Shown in pieces: positions 7,781 to 18,400 of a stretch of 64,000 nt of DNA. Both the position numbers and the translations under genes were made by a program. The notes under the pieces were generated by a model, which saw only the letters and a program-made list of their open reading frames with translations, did not search any database and had not been told where the DNA came from. Numbering within the stretch: position 1 is the stretch's first letter; each line of letters starts with the position of its first letter. Source of the stretch: DSUN01 sp035527715 (GTDB lineage: Bacteria > Planctomycetota > PUPC01 > DSUN01); assembly GCA_035527715.1 (NCBI GenBank), contig DATKZY010000008.1:72926-136925 (forward strand), read 5' to 3'.

Positions 7781-9247
7781 CTACTCGGCGATGGCGCCGG
7801 GGGCGTCGGGCGCGAGGGCGTAGGTGGTGAGGGTGGTGATGCTGAGGGGCGGGAGCTTCTCGGCGAAGCTGGCCGCGTCCTTCGACAGCCGGTGCTCGGC
7901 GGTGGGGGCGAACTTGAAGGCGGCGTCGTTGAGGGCGGCCTCGGTGAGCTGATAGCGGAAGAGCTTGACGGGGGCGGCGAGGTCCGAGAGCTCGATGACG
8001 GCCTCGTGCTCGGCCTCGGTGGGGTTGACGAGGAGGATTGTGAGGCTGCCCTTCGGGCTGCGGAGGGCGGCGGCGGGGATGTCGGGGGCCTTCCGCCGCC
8101 GCGAACGGGCGGCGACCTGGGTTTTCAGCACCTCGGAGTGCTTGGCCGTGAAGCGGCTGAGCAGGGCGTAGGCGTAGTAGGGCACAGGCTCGATGGCCGC
8201 CTCGCCGAAATGCTTGTCGTGCTTCGCGTCCCAGGTGCGGAGGAGCTGCCATTGGCCGTCAATGTTGCCGCGGTTCAGGAAGCTGCACCGGCTGAAGGCG
8301 TCCACGCCCACGGCGAGGCCGCGCACGATGGCTTCGGCGTTGGCGACGGCGGAGCGGAACGAGGCAGGGCCGGGGTCGGCGGGGCCGATGCCGAAGCGCA
8401 CCTCGCCAAGCTCGGAGAGGAAGAGGGGCTTGGAGCGCTCGCGCGCCCAGGCCGTCCATTCGGCCAGAAGCTCCTGCCGGGCGGCGTCCACGCCCGACAG
8501 CCAGTGGATGTCATAGGCGCCCACGTGGGCGTCGAAGTCGATGCGTCGCGCCGTGGGGGTGCGGGGCTCGAGCCAGCCGGGGGCGGAGAGGGGGAGCTTG
8601 AGGCCGCGGCGCTCGAGGGCGGCCTGCACGGCGGCCAGGCCGGGCGTGATGGACTCCGGGCCGCTCGGCCCCTGCCACCAGGACCACTCGCGCCCCGGCT
8701 CGTGGGTGATGCTGAGCCACTGGATGCAGGTGTAGCGGCGGGTCTTGAGCAGGTGCTCGACCAGGGTGGCCAGGCCCTCGGCGAATGCCTGCATGGACTT
8801 CGGGGCGCTGCGCGCGGGGTCCACGTTGGCGATGGCGTTCCAGGCCACGTGGCTCCACATCTGCTGGAGAAAGACGTCGGCCTGGTGCGTCTCGGCCCAG
8901 TCGAGGATGCGGTAGAGGGTCTGCATCTCGTCGTTGTCCCAGTTGAACTGCGTGTTCCCTGGCTCGTACATGCGCTGATCGATCTGCACGCGGAGCCAGT
9001 CGAGGCCCAGCCAGGCGGCGTGGTCCTGGATCTGGCGCCAGGCGAGGGCGTTGTCGAGGCGCGGGTTGGCCCCCCAGGCGCTGGAGCGCGCGCCGGGCAC
9101 GCTGGCGCGGATGGCGTGCCAGGAGGTGCCGATGCCGCCGGCCATCGTGCGCTCGGCCTTGCCCAGGTCAATACGGACCACTGCCTCGTCGGCGCCGGCT
9201 GCGGCGGCCAGGGCGAGGGCCGCCGCGAGGAGGATACGCTGTGCCAC
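7781..9247 (-). CDS. Exported clan-A glycoside hydrolase-like protein
   Basis: The 488-residue protein has a signal peptide (MAQRILLAAALALAAAAGAD) and a TIM-barrel hydrolase pattern. LSITHEPG places an acid/base Glu at about 183, and LFLSELGE a nucleophile Glu at about 279. A C-terminal beta-sandwich from about residue 380 is of the kind seen in GH30/GH39-like enzymes. WxHVAWNA and aromatic residues around the barrel suggest a sugar-lined cleft. It resembles the larger gene at 52777-55338 in the barrel (both have SRF/TRY-type ends followed by HSEVLKT or RSKVLKT). The substrate is unknown. Its promoter is at 9289-9317. Confidence 0.75.
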   Translation of the reverse strand: MAQRILLAAALALAAAAGADEAVVRIDLGKAERTMAGGIGTSWHAIRASVPGARSSAWGANPRLDNALAWRQIQDHAAWLGLDWLRVQIDQRMYEPGNTQFNWDNDEMQTLYRILDWAETHQADVFLQQMWSHVAWNAIANVDPARSAPKSMQAFAEGLATLVEHLLKTRRYTCIQWLSITHEPGREWSWWQGPSGPESITPGLAAVQAALERRGLKLPLSAPGWLEPRTPTARRIDFDAHVGAYDIHWLSGVDAARQELLAEWTAWARERSKPLFLSELGEVRFGIGPADPGPASFRSAVANAEAIVRGLAVGVDAFSRCSFLNRGNIDGQWQLLRTWDAKHDKHFGEAAIEPVPYYAYALLSRFTAKHSEVLKTQVAARSRRRKAPDIPAAALRSPKGSLTILLVNPTEAEHEAVIELSDLAAPVKLFRYQLTEAALNDAAFKFAPTAEHRLSKDAASFAEKLPPLSITTLTTYALAPDAPGAIAE

Positions 9248-9288
9248 GTCGTGCTCTCCGATCGGGCCTGTGCTCGAATGCTCCCACG

Positions 9289-9317
9289 ATTCTACCGCGG
9301 AGCGGGGGGCAAGGCAA
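9289..9317 (-). promoter_or_regulatory. Sigma-70-like promoter of the 7781-9247 hydrolase
   Basis: Minus-strand TTGCCT (9317-9312) and TAGAAT (9294-9289) with a 17-base spacer. It is back-to-back with the plus-strand promoter at 9336-9364. Confidence 0.55.
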
Positions 9318-9335
9318 CAGGTTTTGCCCGCGCTC

Positions 9336-9364
9336 TTGCGCGCGAGGGCGGCGGATGGTAGTCT
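9336..9364 (+). promoter_or_regulatory. Sigma-70-like promoter of the first UROD-family gene
   Basis: TTGCGC (9336-9341) and TAGTCT (9359-9364) with a 17-base spacer. Start near 9371; this excludes the in-frame ATG at 9357 and supports the GTG at 9394 as the translation start. Confidence 0.5.
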
Positions 9365-9393
9365 CTGGAGGCGTCGTTCGAGGAACTGCGTCC

Positions 9394-10356
9394 GTGAAGA
9401 TTCCCTTCTCCCCTTCGGTCTACGAGCACGCGGCCGCGCTGATCGGGCGGACGCCGTGGGAGGTCTCGCGCGACGCGGAACTGCTCTTTGCCGCGCACCG
9501 CGCCGCCTATCGCGAGTATCGCCACACGCCCATCGTCGTGGGCATTGACATCTACAACCTGGAGGCGGAGGCCTACGGCGGGCGGGTGGTGGAGCCGGGC
9601 GGGAACGGCATCCCGGCCATCGCCGAGCCGCTGGTGGCGTCGCTCGACGAGGGTCGTCGCCTGCGGCCCTTCGACCCGCGGCGCGACGGGCGAATTCCGA
9701 TGGTCATCGGCGTCGCCAGCCGGCTGGCCCGCGAGTTGCCCGAGGCTGACGTGCGCATTCCCGTGAGTGGCCCCTTCTCGATTGCCGTCAGCCTGCGCGG
9801 GATCACGGGGTTGCTGGAGGACGTGGCGCTCCAGCCCGAGCGCGTCCGCCAATGGCTTCTCCAGCTCGCGGAGAACCAGGCGGCATTCTGCGAGGCCGTG
9901 GCCGAGGCGGGGCTCGACGTGGCGTTCTTCGAGTCGGCTGCCGCCCCTCCCCTGCTCTCGCCACGGCAGTTCCGCGAGGTCGAGTTGCCTGCTCTGAAGC
10001 GCGCGATGGCGATTGCGGCGGGCATCGTCGGCCACGCCGTGCCGTGCGTCATCGGGGGCGACACCGAGCCGATCCTCGACGACATTCTGGCCACGGGCAC
10101 GGGCTACGTCATCTGCCCCGCCGAGACCGACCAGGCGGCCTTTGTCGCCCGCTCGGCCAGCGCGCCGCACGTCAAGGTCCGCATCAACCTCGACCCTCGC
10201 ACTGTAGCCCATGGGGATCGCGCGACGATTCTCCGCGAGGTGGACCGCATTCTCGCCCTTGCGGCCACGCGCCCCAACTGCCTCCTGGGCACGGGCGCCC
10301 TGCCCTACGAGACGCCGCGTGCCAACGTGAAGCTCATCCGTGACTATGTCGCTTGA
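9394..10356 (+). CDS. Uroporphyrinogen decarboxylase (UROD)-family protein
   Basis: 320 residues from GTG 9394 (VKIPFSPSVYEHAAALIG), chosen because the likely transcription start lies at about 9371 and AGGAAC precedes it. The UROD/MetE-like barrel is visible through SGPFSIAVSLRG, the FFESAAAPPLLSP segment, and GTGYVICPAETD. The protein lacks the N-terminal substrate arginines of true HemE, so it belongs to the large group related to corrinoid methyltransferases, whose substrates are mostly unknown. A second, more distant member lies at 32715-33767. The following exported hydrolase begins 62 bases downstream and may be cotranscribed. Confidence 0.8.
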   Translation: MKIPFSPSVYEHAAALIGRTPWEVSRDAELLFAAHRAAYREYRHTPIVVGIDIYNLEAEAYGGRVVEPGGNGIPAIAEPLVASLDEGRRLRPFDPRRDGRIPMVIGVASRLARELPEADVRIPVSGPFSIAVSLRGITGLLEDVALQPERVRQWLLQLAENQAAFCEAVAEAGLDVAFFESAAAPPLLSPRQFREVELPALKRAMAIAAGIVGHAVPCVIGGDTEPILDDILATGTGYVICPAETDQAAFVARSASAPHVKVRINLDPRTVAHGDRATILREVDRILALAATRPNCLLGTGALPYETPRANVKLIRDYVA

Positions 10357-10418
10357 CTTTACGGTGCAGGGCTGGTTTGATCGCTCCGGTGCCGAACCGG
10401 GAACCCAAGGAACTGGTC

Positions 10419-12314
10419 ATGCGCCTCGCCATCGCGATGCTGGCTGCAATGTCTGCCAACCTTCTCGCCGGTACGCCGAGGGTCCCCGAGGACCACTGGG
10501 GGAAGAACCTCGTCCCCAACCCCGGCCTGGAACTCGATGCGCCCGGCTGGGACCTGCCGCCCGGCCAGTGCGCGTGGGACGCCTCGGAGAAGCACTCGGG
10601 CGCCCGCAGCCTGCGCTTCACGAACACGGATAGGAACCTCTATCGCCTCGTCACGGCACCCGTCGCCCTCATCCCCGGCGTGCGCTATCGCATCTCGGCG
10701 TGGGTGAAGGGCAAGGACGTGCGCGGCGACGCGCAGGACCAGGGGGCCGGCCTGTGCATCGAGTGGAGCGACGCGAAGGGCCAGTGGCTCGGCGGCCACT
10801 ACCCGAGCTGCAAGCCGGGCACCTTCGACTGGACGCGGCTCGCGGGCGAAACGGGCGCCGTGCCCGCCAACGCCGCCAGCGGCCACGTCGTCCTCTACCT
10901 CCGCAAGCACAGCACCGGGACGGCCTGGTTCGACGACGTCGAGGTCACGGCCATCCGCGGCCCGGCGCTCGACTTCGGCATCGTGTCGCCGCACTACCGC
11001 GCAACGGTCTCAAGGCCGACCGAGGGCAAGAAGCTCGGCCTCCGGCTGCGGCTGAACCTCGCCGAACACGACCTGCCCGAACGCGGCCTGGCGTTCGAGG
11101 CATCCGTCGCTACGGCCGACGGCCGGGTCCTTGCGACCCGACGCTCTCCCCGTCTGGCCGAGACGCAAGAGGCGACCTATTGGGTGGTGGACCTGCCCGA
11201 GCTCGCCGCGGGCCGCTACACCCTCGCGGCTGGGCTTCTCGATGCGGAGAGCCGGCGCCTGGGAGAGCCGACGACCGCCGCGTTCCGCGTCGCCGAGCCA
11301 ATTCCCCGCAAAGTGACACTCGACGAAACGGGCCGGCTCGTCGTCGAGGGCAAGCCCTTCTTCCCCCTCGGCCTCTACCTCGGCCCGACCGAGGATGAGC
11401 ACCTCGACCGCATCGCCAAGGCAGGCTTCAACACCATCCTCTGTTACGGCTACGGCCCGGGCAAGGACCCGCGGGCCTACCTCGACCGCGCGGCGAAGCA
11501 CGGCCTCAAGGTCATCTATTCGATCAAGGACTTCTACGAGGGCTCGACCTGGTATCCGAAGCAAGGCGGGAAGAGCGGCCTCGACCTGATGCGGAAGTAT
11601 GTCGCCGAGCTGCGCGACCACCCCGCCCTCCTCGCCTGGTACACCAACGACGAGTTGGGGCCGGAGTGGATGCCCAAGCTCCAGGCCGCCTACGACCTCG
11701 TGTGCGACCTCGACCCCGACCACCCGGCGTTCCAAGTGCTCTGCGTGCCGTCGCAGAACGCCCTCTACTACGGCGTCACCGACATCCTCGGCGTGGACCC
11801 CTACCCCATCCCACGCCATCCGGTGACCATGGTCGGCGAGTGGATGGACACGGCTCGGGCCGCGATGTGGTGGGCCAAGCCCGCCTGGTGCGTGCCGCAG
11901 ATTTTCCAGTGGGCCAACTACTCGAAGGACGCGAAGGACCGCGAGCCGACGTTCGAGGAGAAGCGGGCGATGGTCTGCCTCGCCCTCATCCACGGCGCCC
12001 AGGGCCTCATCTGCTATTCCTACTACGACCTGTTCAAGGGCGACGACAAGGGCGTTTTCGAGCGGCGCTGGAAGGAAGTGAGCGCCATCGCGGGCGAGGT
12101 GGCCAAGCTCATCCCCGTGCTGCTCGACGGCAAGGAAGTCGCCGCCGACCTCAAAGGCGTCGTCCGCTATCGCGCCCTGGAGCACAACGGCTCGACCCGC
12201 GTCATCGCGGTCAACACCTCGCCGAAGCCGCTTGACGCTACCATTGAACTTCCCAAGACCAAGTGGTCGCGGCGCCTGGCTGCATTGGAGACAGTCGTTG
12301 ATACCGCGAAGTAG
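10419..12314 (+). CDS. Exported beta-galactosidase-like protein with N-terminal carbohydrate-binding domain
   Basis: Start at ATG 10419, with AAGGAA upstream and a signal peptide (MRLAIAMLAAMSANLLAG); 631 residues. Residues of about 25-185 look like a CBM4/9-type jelly roll (NLVPNPGLELDAPGW opening; WFDDVEV closing). A beta-sandwich linker follows. A barrel from about 300 starts LVVEGKPFFPLGLY, contains LAWYTNDELG (candidate acid/base Glu) and ends with LICYSYYDLF. This pattern is common in GH2/GH42-like putative hydrolases of Planctomycetota. Activity is not proven. The gene overlaps the next by 17 bases, indicating coupled expression. Confidence 0.75.
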   Translation: MRLAIAMLAAMSANLLAGTPRVPEDHWGKNLVPNPGLELDAPGWDLPPGQCAWDASEKHSGARSLRFTNTDRNLYRLVTAPVALIPGVRYRISAWVKGKDVRGDAQDQGAGLCIEWSDAKGQWLGGHYPSCKPGTFDWTRLAGETGAVPANAASGHVVLYLRKHSTGTAWFDDVEVTAIRGPALDFGIVSPHYRATVSRPTEGKKLGLRLRLNLAEHDLPERGLAFEASVATADGRVLATRRSPRLAETQEATYWVVDLPELAAGRYTLAAGLLDAESRRLGEPTTAAFRVAEPIPRKVTLDETGRLVVEGKPFFPLGLYLGPTEDEHLDRIAKAGFNTILCYGYGPGKDPRAYLDRAAKHGLKVIYSIKDFYEGSTWYPKQGGKSGLDLMRKYVAELRDHPALLAWYTNDELGPEWMPKLQAAYDLVCDLDPDHPAFQVLCVPSQNALYYGVTDILGVDPYPIPRHPVTMVGEWMDTARAAMWWAKPAWCVPQIFQWANYSKDAKDREPTFEEKRAMVCLALIHGAQGLICYSYYDLFKGDDKGVFERRWKEVSAIAGEVAKLIPVLLDGKEVAADLKGVVRYRALEHNGSTRVIAVNTSPKPLDATIELPKTKWSRRLAALETVVDTAK

Positions 12315-15300
12315 ATGCCGCAGCGCGGCGCTCCTCCTGATGCTTTCCGCTCTGGTTGCCTCCGCGGCGGAGACGAAGGACCCCTGGGGCGTGAAGGGGC
12401 AGGTGCCGCTGAACCTCGAGGCGCTGTTCGACAACGACGCCATCGCCGATGCCCAGCGCCGCAACGACGGCAATTTCGACTGCCCCGACCATGCGGCCGA
12501 TATCCCAGGCTCGGTCTTCCCCACCGAGAACCTGCCCGCGACGGGAAGCAAGTTCTCCTTCGACAACGTGCAATTCCTCTTCCCGAGCAAGGAGCGGGGC
12601 GACTTCAATAACGTGTCGTGCAACGGCCAGCGGATCGAGGTGCCGCCCGGGCGCTACAAGGCCCTCCACGTCGTCGGCACGTCGGAGAACGGCAGCTTCC
12701 GCGACACGCTCGCTCTCGCCTACAAGGAAGGTCCGGCCGACGCCGAGCTGGCGCTGCGCGACTGGTGCCAGAAGCCCGGCGAGGGCGACCGCGTGGCCTT
12801 CGAGGCCGCCTGCCGCTACACCTGGTCGAGCGAGAAGCGGGCGATGGTCCGCGAGGAAATCCAGCCCCGCATCTGGCTCCAGCGCATCGCCTTTGATCCG
12901 AAGAAGACGCTCGAGGCCATCGCCCTCCCCTACAACCGGCGGATGCACGTCTTCGCCGCGACGCTTGAGGCCGCCGAGTGGACGGACGAGCAGGCGGCGT
13001 ACGCGAAGGAGGCGGCCGAGCACTACGCCTCGCTGGGCCGCCGCACCGTCGTCTCCGCCGAGAACGTGCTCCGCCAGTTCGAGGCCCTCGGCGGCCAGAT
13101 CGAGCAGCGCATCGCGGCGGGCGGCCCCCTCACCCGCCAGCTCGGCTGGCTCCGCACCCAGGTGGCCTGGTGGCAGCACCGCCTCGGCAACCTCTACAGC
13201 TTCTTCGGCGCCGCCACCCAGGCCACCCGCGCCTTCCAGGGCCTGAGCAACGACCTGCGGGCCCTCACGGCAGGCACCGACCCCTTCGCCGGCCGCCGCG
13301 GCACGATCCTCCGCTCGTACCGCTCCGAGGCTGACGGCTCGCTCCAGAGCTACTCGCTCGGCGTGCCGGGCGACTACAAGGCCGACAAGCCGTTCCCCCT
13401 GCTCGTGACGCTTCACGGCCACGGCTGGTATGCGCCCTTCCAGGGCCATCCCGCCCGCACGAACAACGGCCTCCTCACCGTGGCGCCCCACGGCCGCGGC
13501 AGCCAGGACTACATGCTCGCCGCCGAGGACGACGTGCTGGCGGTGATTGACGACGTGATCCGCGACTACTGGGTGGACCTCGACCGCATCGTGGTCGAGG
13601 GCCACTCGATGGGGGGCACCGGCTCCTGGCAGCTCGGCGTGCACCACCCCGACCGCTTCGCGGCCATCGCGCCCGTGTGCGGCAATGCCGACCGCCGGGC
13701 CTGGGACGCCTGGAAGCCGAAGCGGCGCAGGGTCCGCTACGAGATGCCGCCCCGCTTCGCCGAGCTGCGCAGCTTCCTGCTCGATACGGTCGAGCCCGTG
13801 GCCTACGCGGGCAACCTGCTCGACCTGCCGGCCCTCGCCGCCCACGGCGCCCAGGACGACGTGGTGCCCGCGGCCAACTCGCGGAACATGGCCGAGGCCG
13901 CCAAGGCCCTCGGCTGCCCCGTGGACTACCAGGAGTTCCCCAACGTCCGCCACTGGGGCTTCCCCAACACCTTCTACGTGAAGCGGTGGGACTGGATGCT
14001 GGCGCAGAAGCGGCCTGCCGCGCCCGAGCGCGTGCGCTACAGGACGGCCCGCTTGCGGCACGACGGCGCCTATTGGGTGCGCATCGAGCGCTTCATCGAG
14101 CCGCTGAAGTTCGCCGAGATGGACGCCCGCCACCTGGGCGACGACCGCTTCGAGATCACCACCTCGAACGTCGCCGCCTTCCACATCAACCTCCCGCAGG
14201 TTCCAAGCCTGCGGGAGGTTCAGGTGGATGGGCAAACCCTGAAGGCGGAGGGCCATTTCGCCACCTTCGTGCGCAGCACTCGCGGCAAGTGGAGCCAGGG
14301 CCAGTTGCCCCGCGGTCTGGCGAAGAAGAAGGGCCTCGAAGGCCCGGTGGCCGACGCCTTCCTCGGCAGCTTCCTGCTCGTGCGCGGCACCACGTCGCCC
14401 GACGCCTGGGAGCGCGAGGCGATCGCCCGCGAGGTCGAGGCCAAGGCCCGCGACTGGGAGCGCCTCTTCCACTGCCGCCCCCGCGTGAGGGACGACACGG
14501 CGGTGACCGACGCCGACATCCGGCGGCACCACCTCGTGCTCTACGGCGGCCCGGCGGCCAACGCCCTCGCCGCAAAGGTCGCGGGCAAGCTCCCCATCGC
14601 CATCGAGCGCGACCGCATCCGCGTGGGGCGAAAGACCTTTCAGGGCGACGACGTGGGCGTGAAGCTCTGCTACCCCAACCCGCTCAACCCCGAGCGCTAC
14701 GTCGTCGTCTTCGCCGGCCTCTCCCCCGCCGCGCTCGACCAGGCGAACAACCGCTTCGGCAACTGGTTCGGATGGGGACCCTACGACAACTACGACTGGT
14801 TCGACTACGGGGTGTTCGACGCCCGCACGCAGTCGCCCGAGACCTTTCTGTGCGTCGGCTTCTTCGACCAGGCCTGGGCGCTCGACGACCGCTACGAGTT
14901 CGTGGGCGACGACGCGGCACGGCAGGCCACCCGGCCCCAGAAGGTCCCCAGGCAGCGCGCGCTGCCCGACCCCGCGCCCGATGAGGTGTATCTGAGCCAC
15001 CTGATGCCCACGCTCGTGGACCAGCACAAGGGCGTGGTCGGCTTCGACCGGTCCTACGACGGCAACCCGCTCCGCATCGGCCCGCAGCCGGAGGACGGGG
15101 CGGCTCCCGCGCCCAAGGCCAAAGCTGTGGGCGGGGCCTCCGCGCCCCGCGTCTTCTCGCGCGGCCTCGGCGTGCGCGCGCCATCCAAGATCGAATACGC
15201 CCTCGGCGGCCAATACGCCGTCTTTCGCGCCACCGTGGGCATTGACCTCGAGGACGACCTCGAGGCCACCCCCGCCCGCGACCGCGGCGAACGCGTGCAA

Positions 15301-15486
15301 TTCCTCGTCTTCGGCGACGACAAGCGCCTCTACAGTTCCGAATGGCTGAAGTGGAACTCCAAGCCCGTGGCGGTCGAGGTCGAGATCAAGGGCGTGAAGA
15401 CCCTCCGCCTCGAGGCCGACTGTAGCCTTTCGCGGTGGCTGGTGGGGAGCGCCGACTGGGCCGAGGCGCGAGTGAGCAGGAAGTAG
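12298..15486 (+). CDS. Large exported alpha/beta-hydrolase (esterase-like) with C-terminal NPCBM-like domain
   Basis: The best start is TTG 12298, which has GGAGAC upstream and gives a proper signal peptide (RSRCRSAALLLMLSALVASA); 1062 residues. The next ATG, 12340, would lack the basic n-region. An N-terminal helical and beta region of about 330 residues precedes an esterase domain. The nucleophile lies in GHSMGG (about S437), followed by an acid in HGAQDDVVP and a histidine in NVRHWGFP. A long middle segment of unknown fold follows. The last about 150 residues (FSRGLGVRAPSKIEYALGG and onward) match the NPCBM pattern of galactose-type sugar binding. A role in deacylating polysaccharide is plausible. 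Confidence 0.75.
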   Translation: MIPRSRCRSAALLLMLSALVASAAETKDPWGVKGQVPLNLEALFDNDAIADAQRRNDGNFDCPDHAADIPGSVFPTENLPATGSKFSFDNVQFLFPSKERGDFNNVSCNGQRIEVPPGRYKALHVVGTSENGSFRDTLALAYKEGPADAELALRDWCQKPGEGDRVAFEAACRYTWSSEKRAMVREEIQPRIWLQRIAFDPKKTLEAIALPYNRRMHVFAATLEAAEWTDEQAAYAKEAAEHYASLGRRTVVSAENVLRQFEALGGQIEQRIAAGGPLTRQLGWLRTQVAWWQHRLGNLYSFFGAATQATRAFQGLSNDLRALTAGTDPFAGRRGTILRSYRSEADGSLQSYSLGVPGDYKADKPFPLLVTLHGHGWYAPFQGHPARTNNGLLTVAPHGRGSQDYMLAAEDDVLAVIDDVIRDYWVDLDRIVVEGHSMGGTGSWQLGVHHPDRFAAIAPVCGNADRRAWDAWKPKRRRVRYEMPPRFAELRSFLLDTVEPVAYAGNLLDLPALAAHGAQDDVVPAANSRNMAEAAKALGCPVDYQEFPNVRHWGFPNTFYVKRWDWMLAQKRPAAPERVRYRTARLRHDGAYWVRIERFIEPLKFAEMDARHLGDDRFEITTSNVAAFHINLPQVPSLREVQVDGQTLKAEGHFATFVRSTRGKWSQGQLPRGLAKKKGLEGPVADAFLGSFLLVRGTTSPDAWEREAIAREVEAKARDWERLFHCRPRVRDDTAVTDADIRRHHLVLYGGPAANALAAKVAGKLPIAIERDRIRVGRKTFQGDDVGVKLCYPNPLNPERYVVVFAGLSPAALDQANNRFGNWFGWGPYDNYDWFDYGVFDARTQSPETFLCVGFFDQAWALDDRYEFVGDDAARQATRPQKVPRQRALPDPAPDEVYLSHLMPTLVDQHKGVVGFDRSYDGNPLRIGPQPEDGAAPAPKAKAVGGASAPRVFSRGLGVRAPSKIEYALGGQYAVFRATVGIDLEDDLEATPARDRGERVQFLVFGDDKRLYSSEWLKWNSKPVAVEVEIKGVKTLRLEADCSLSRWLVGSADWAEARVSRK

Positions 15487-18400
15487 CCAGCCGCCCCGAT
15501 GGGAGAAGAGAACTGAGAAAGCACGCTGCAAGGTGCCCGAAGTGCGGCCACCTGGTGGACTTCGGGACAGGCGGCGGGGAATCCGCCGTCTGCCCCGGCT
15601 GCGGGGCGTTGCTGAAGGTCCCCTCCGACCCCCTCATCGGCAGCACCCTCGGCGAGTTCGGGATCCTCGAGCTGCTCGGCCGCGGCGGCATGGGCGCCGT
15701 CTACAAGGCCCGCCAGGTGTCGCTCGACCGGCTCGTGGCGTTGAAGGTGCTGCCCGAGTCGCTCTCGAGGAACGCGGCGTTCGCCGAGCGCTTCCGCCGC
15801 GAGGCCCGGGCCGCCGCCGCCGTCCGCCACCCCAACATCATCGAAGTCCACGCCGTCGGCGAGGACCAGGGCCACCAGTTCATCGCCATGGAGTTCATCG
15901 AGGGTGAAACCCTCGCCGCGCGGCTCAAGCGCGAGGGCAGGCTGGACCCGGGTCCGGCGTTGGACATCCTGAGACAGACGGCGGCGGCACTGCGCAAGGC
16001 TCACGATGCCGGCATCCTCCACCGCGACATCAAGCCGTCGAACATCCTGCTCGATGCCGATGGCCTGGTGAAGGTGGCCGACTTCGGGCTGGCGAAGCGC
16101 CCCGATAAGGACGTGAGCGTGACCCAGACGGGCCACAATCTGGGGACGCCGCTCTACATGCCGCCCGAGGTGTGCCGAGGCCGGAAGGCCGATGCACGCA
16201 GCGACCTCTACTCGCTCGGCGCCACGTTCTACCAGGTGCTCGCCGGCCGGCCGCCATTCGAGGGGGAGAGTTCTGCCGAACTGGTCGCGAAGCACATCGA
16301 GGCAGCGCTCGTTCCCCTTCAGCAGCTTGCCGCCGACGCCCCGTCGGCGCTCTGCCGCCTCATCCATCGCCTGCTGCGCAAAGACCCCGCGGAGCGCTAC
16401 CAGAGCGCGGCGGAGGTGCTGGAGGCCCTGGCCAAGGTCGAGGCCCGCGTGGCGCGGCCCGCCCCGACGGGGTCGGCCACCACTCACACGGCGCCGACCC
16501 GTCCCGCCCGCGAGCGGCGGCGAGCGGCAGCGGTCACAGCCCCCAGGGCAGGGCGGAGGAGCCGTCGCGCGTTGGCCCTGGGCGCCGCCGTCGCCGTGGC
16601 GGCCATCGCCCTGGTGCTCCTCCTCGCACTCCGGGGCAAGAGAACAGAGCCCCGGGCCACATCGAGGGCGATGGTCCCCGTCGCAACGCCACCCTCGCCG
16701 CCGCGGCCCGAGCAGGGGCCTGCGACACCCGCGCCCGACGCCCGCGAGGCGGAGGCGAGGGACCTCTTCGACTTCGCGCGGCGGGCCGCTGGGAGCGGCA
16801 CCTGGCTCTCTGCCGACACGTATCTGGGCAAGCTCGACCGCACGTGCGCCGACACGAAGTTTTGCGCCGCCAACCGGGCGGCGATTGACGCCCTCCGCGC
16901 CAAGATCAAGGCCGCCCTGACACAGCCGGCCGATGTTGCCCAGGACGTGATCGTGCTGAAGACCGGCGACGCGGTCATTCGCAGCTCCAGTCCCGATGGA
17001 CCCTGGTTGAAGTACGAGACGGACAGGGCCTCTCTGCGGGACTGGAGGCATTCCGAGGATTCGGTGAGTTGGCAGTTCAGCATCGGCGAGCCGGGGAGGT
17101 ACGAAGTCGCGGCGGTCTACTCCATGGGCAACAGGGAGGGAGGCAGCACCTACTCAGTCGGGGTTGGCACCCAAGTGCTCAAGGGCGTTGTCTCGAACAC
17201 TGACGGCTGGGACGACTTCAGGGAGTGGAAGCTCGGCACACTCAGCTTTGCGGCGCCCGGCACCGTCTTGCTCAGCGTCCGGCCCACGCAGATCCGTCCA
17301 GACTGCCACCTCATGGACCTTCGCTCCCTCATCCTCCGCCGCCTGAAGCCCGACGGCACGCCGATTGTGCCCCCGACAGCCGACCCGCCGCCGCCAAGCG
17401 GCAAGCAGACAACCGTGGAAAACCGCCCGCCGGAGCCGAAGCCGCCGACGCCGGAGCCCAAGGCAGGCACCGAGGGCATCCGGAAGGCGGCGGCCGCGTA
17501 CGCCCGGGAGTCGGACAAGGTGTGGGCGTTGCTCGGGGAGCGGAAGTACGACGAGGCGGGGAAGCTCATCGAGGAGCGCGCCACCCGACCCGAGTTGAAG
17601 CTGGCCGCCGAACACATCCAGGCCGACCGCGAGGCCGTGTCGCTGCTCGGGGAGTTCTGGCGGGCCGTCGAGAAGGGCCTGCCGGCGCTGAAGGGCAGGA
17701 CGCTCGTCCTCGGCGGCGTCGGGGGCACGGTGGAGAGCATCGAGGGAGGCGTCATCACCCTCAGGACGCCTGTCGGCGAGACACAGCGCAGCAGCATGAG
17801 GGAACTCGCCGCCCAACAGGCCGCGCACTGCTCCGGCCTGGGGTCCGCGAGCGACGCTCACGGGAGCCTGCTGCTCGGCGTGTTCCTGCTGGCCGAATGC
17901 GCCGACCTCGACGACGCGGCGGAGGCCCTCGCCAAGGCCGGCGGCGGGCCGGCCGTCGCCCTGTACAGGAGTCGCCTGCGAGCCGTCGCGCTCGACTCCC
18001 AGGACGCTTCGGCCCGGGCCGCCTGGCGCAGGATCGAGAGCGCGGCGGGCGAGGGCCGCCTCACGAGGAACGTGGCGCGCCAGCTCCAAGGGATGCTCGA
18101 CGAGTTCGTGAAGCAGCACGGAAAGGCCGGCTACTGCCGCGAATTGCAGGAGCCCACCCGCACGCTGAAGGCGCGGATCGAGCAGGCCCTGGTGCCGCCG
18201 GTCTACACCCAGTGGCCCTTCAGCGCCGCCGAGGCGAGGCGCCGGCAGGAGGAGACGGCGACGTTCCTCGGCGTGAAGGACGAGGAGGAGCTGGACCTCG
18301 GAGGCGGCGTGAAGCTGACGCTCGTCCTCATCCCCGCCGGCGAGTTTGTCATGGGCAGCCCCGAGAAGCCGCCCCCCGAGCTTGCCCGGCTCGAAGGCGC

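Noticed and set aside
12238..15531. Antisense frame of 1097 codons opposite the large esterase gene
   Set aside because: It mirrors the codon bias of the sense gene, is rich in Arg/Gly/His/Val, and has no recognisable domain or ribosome site.
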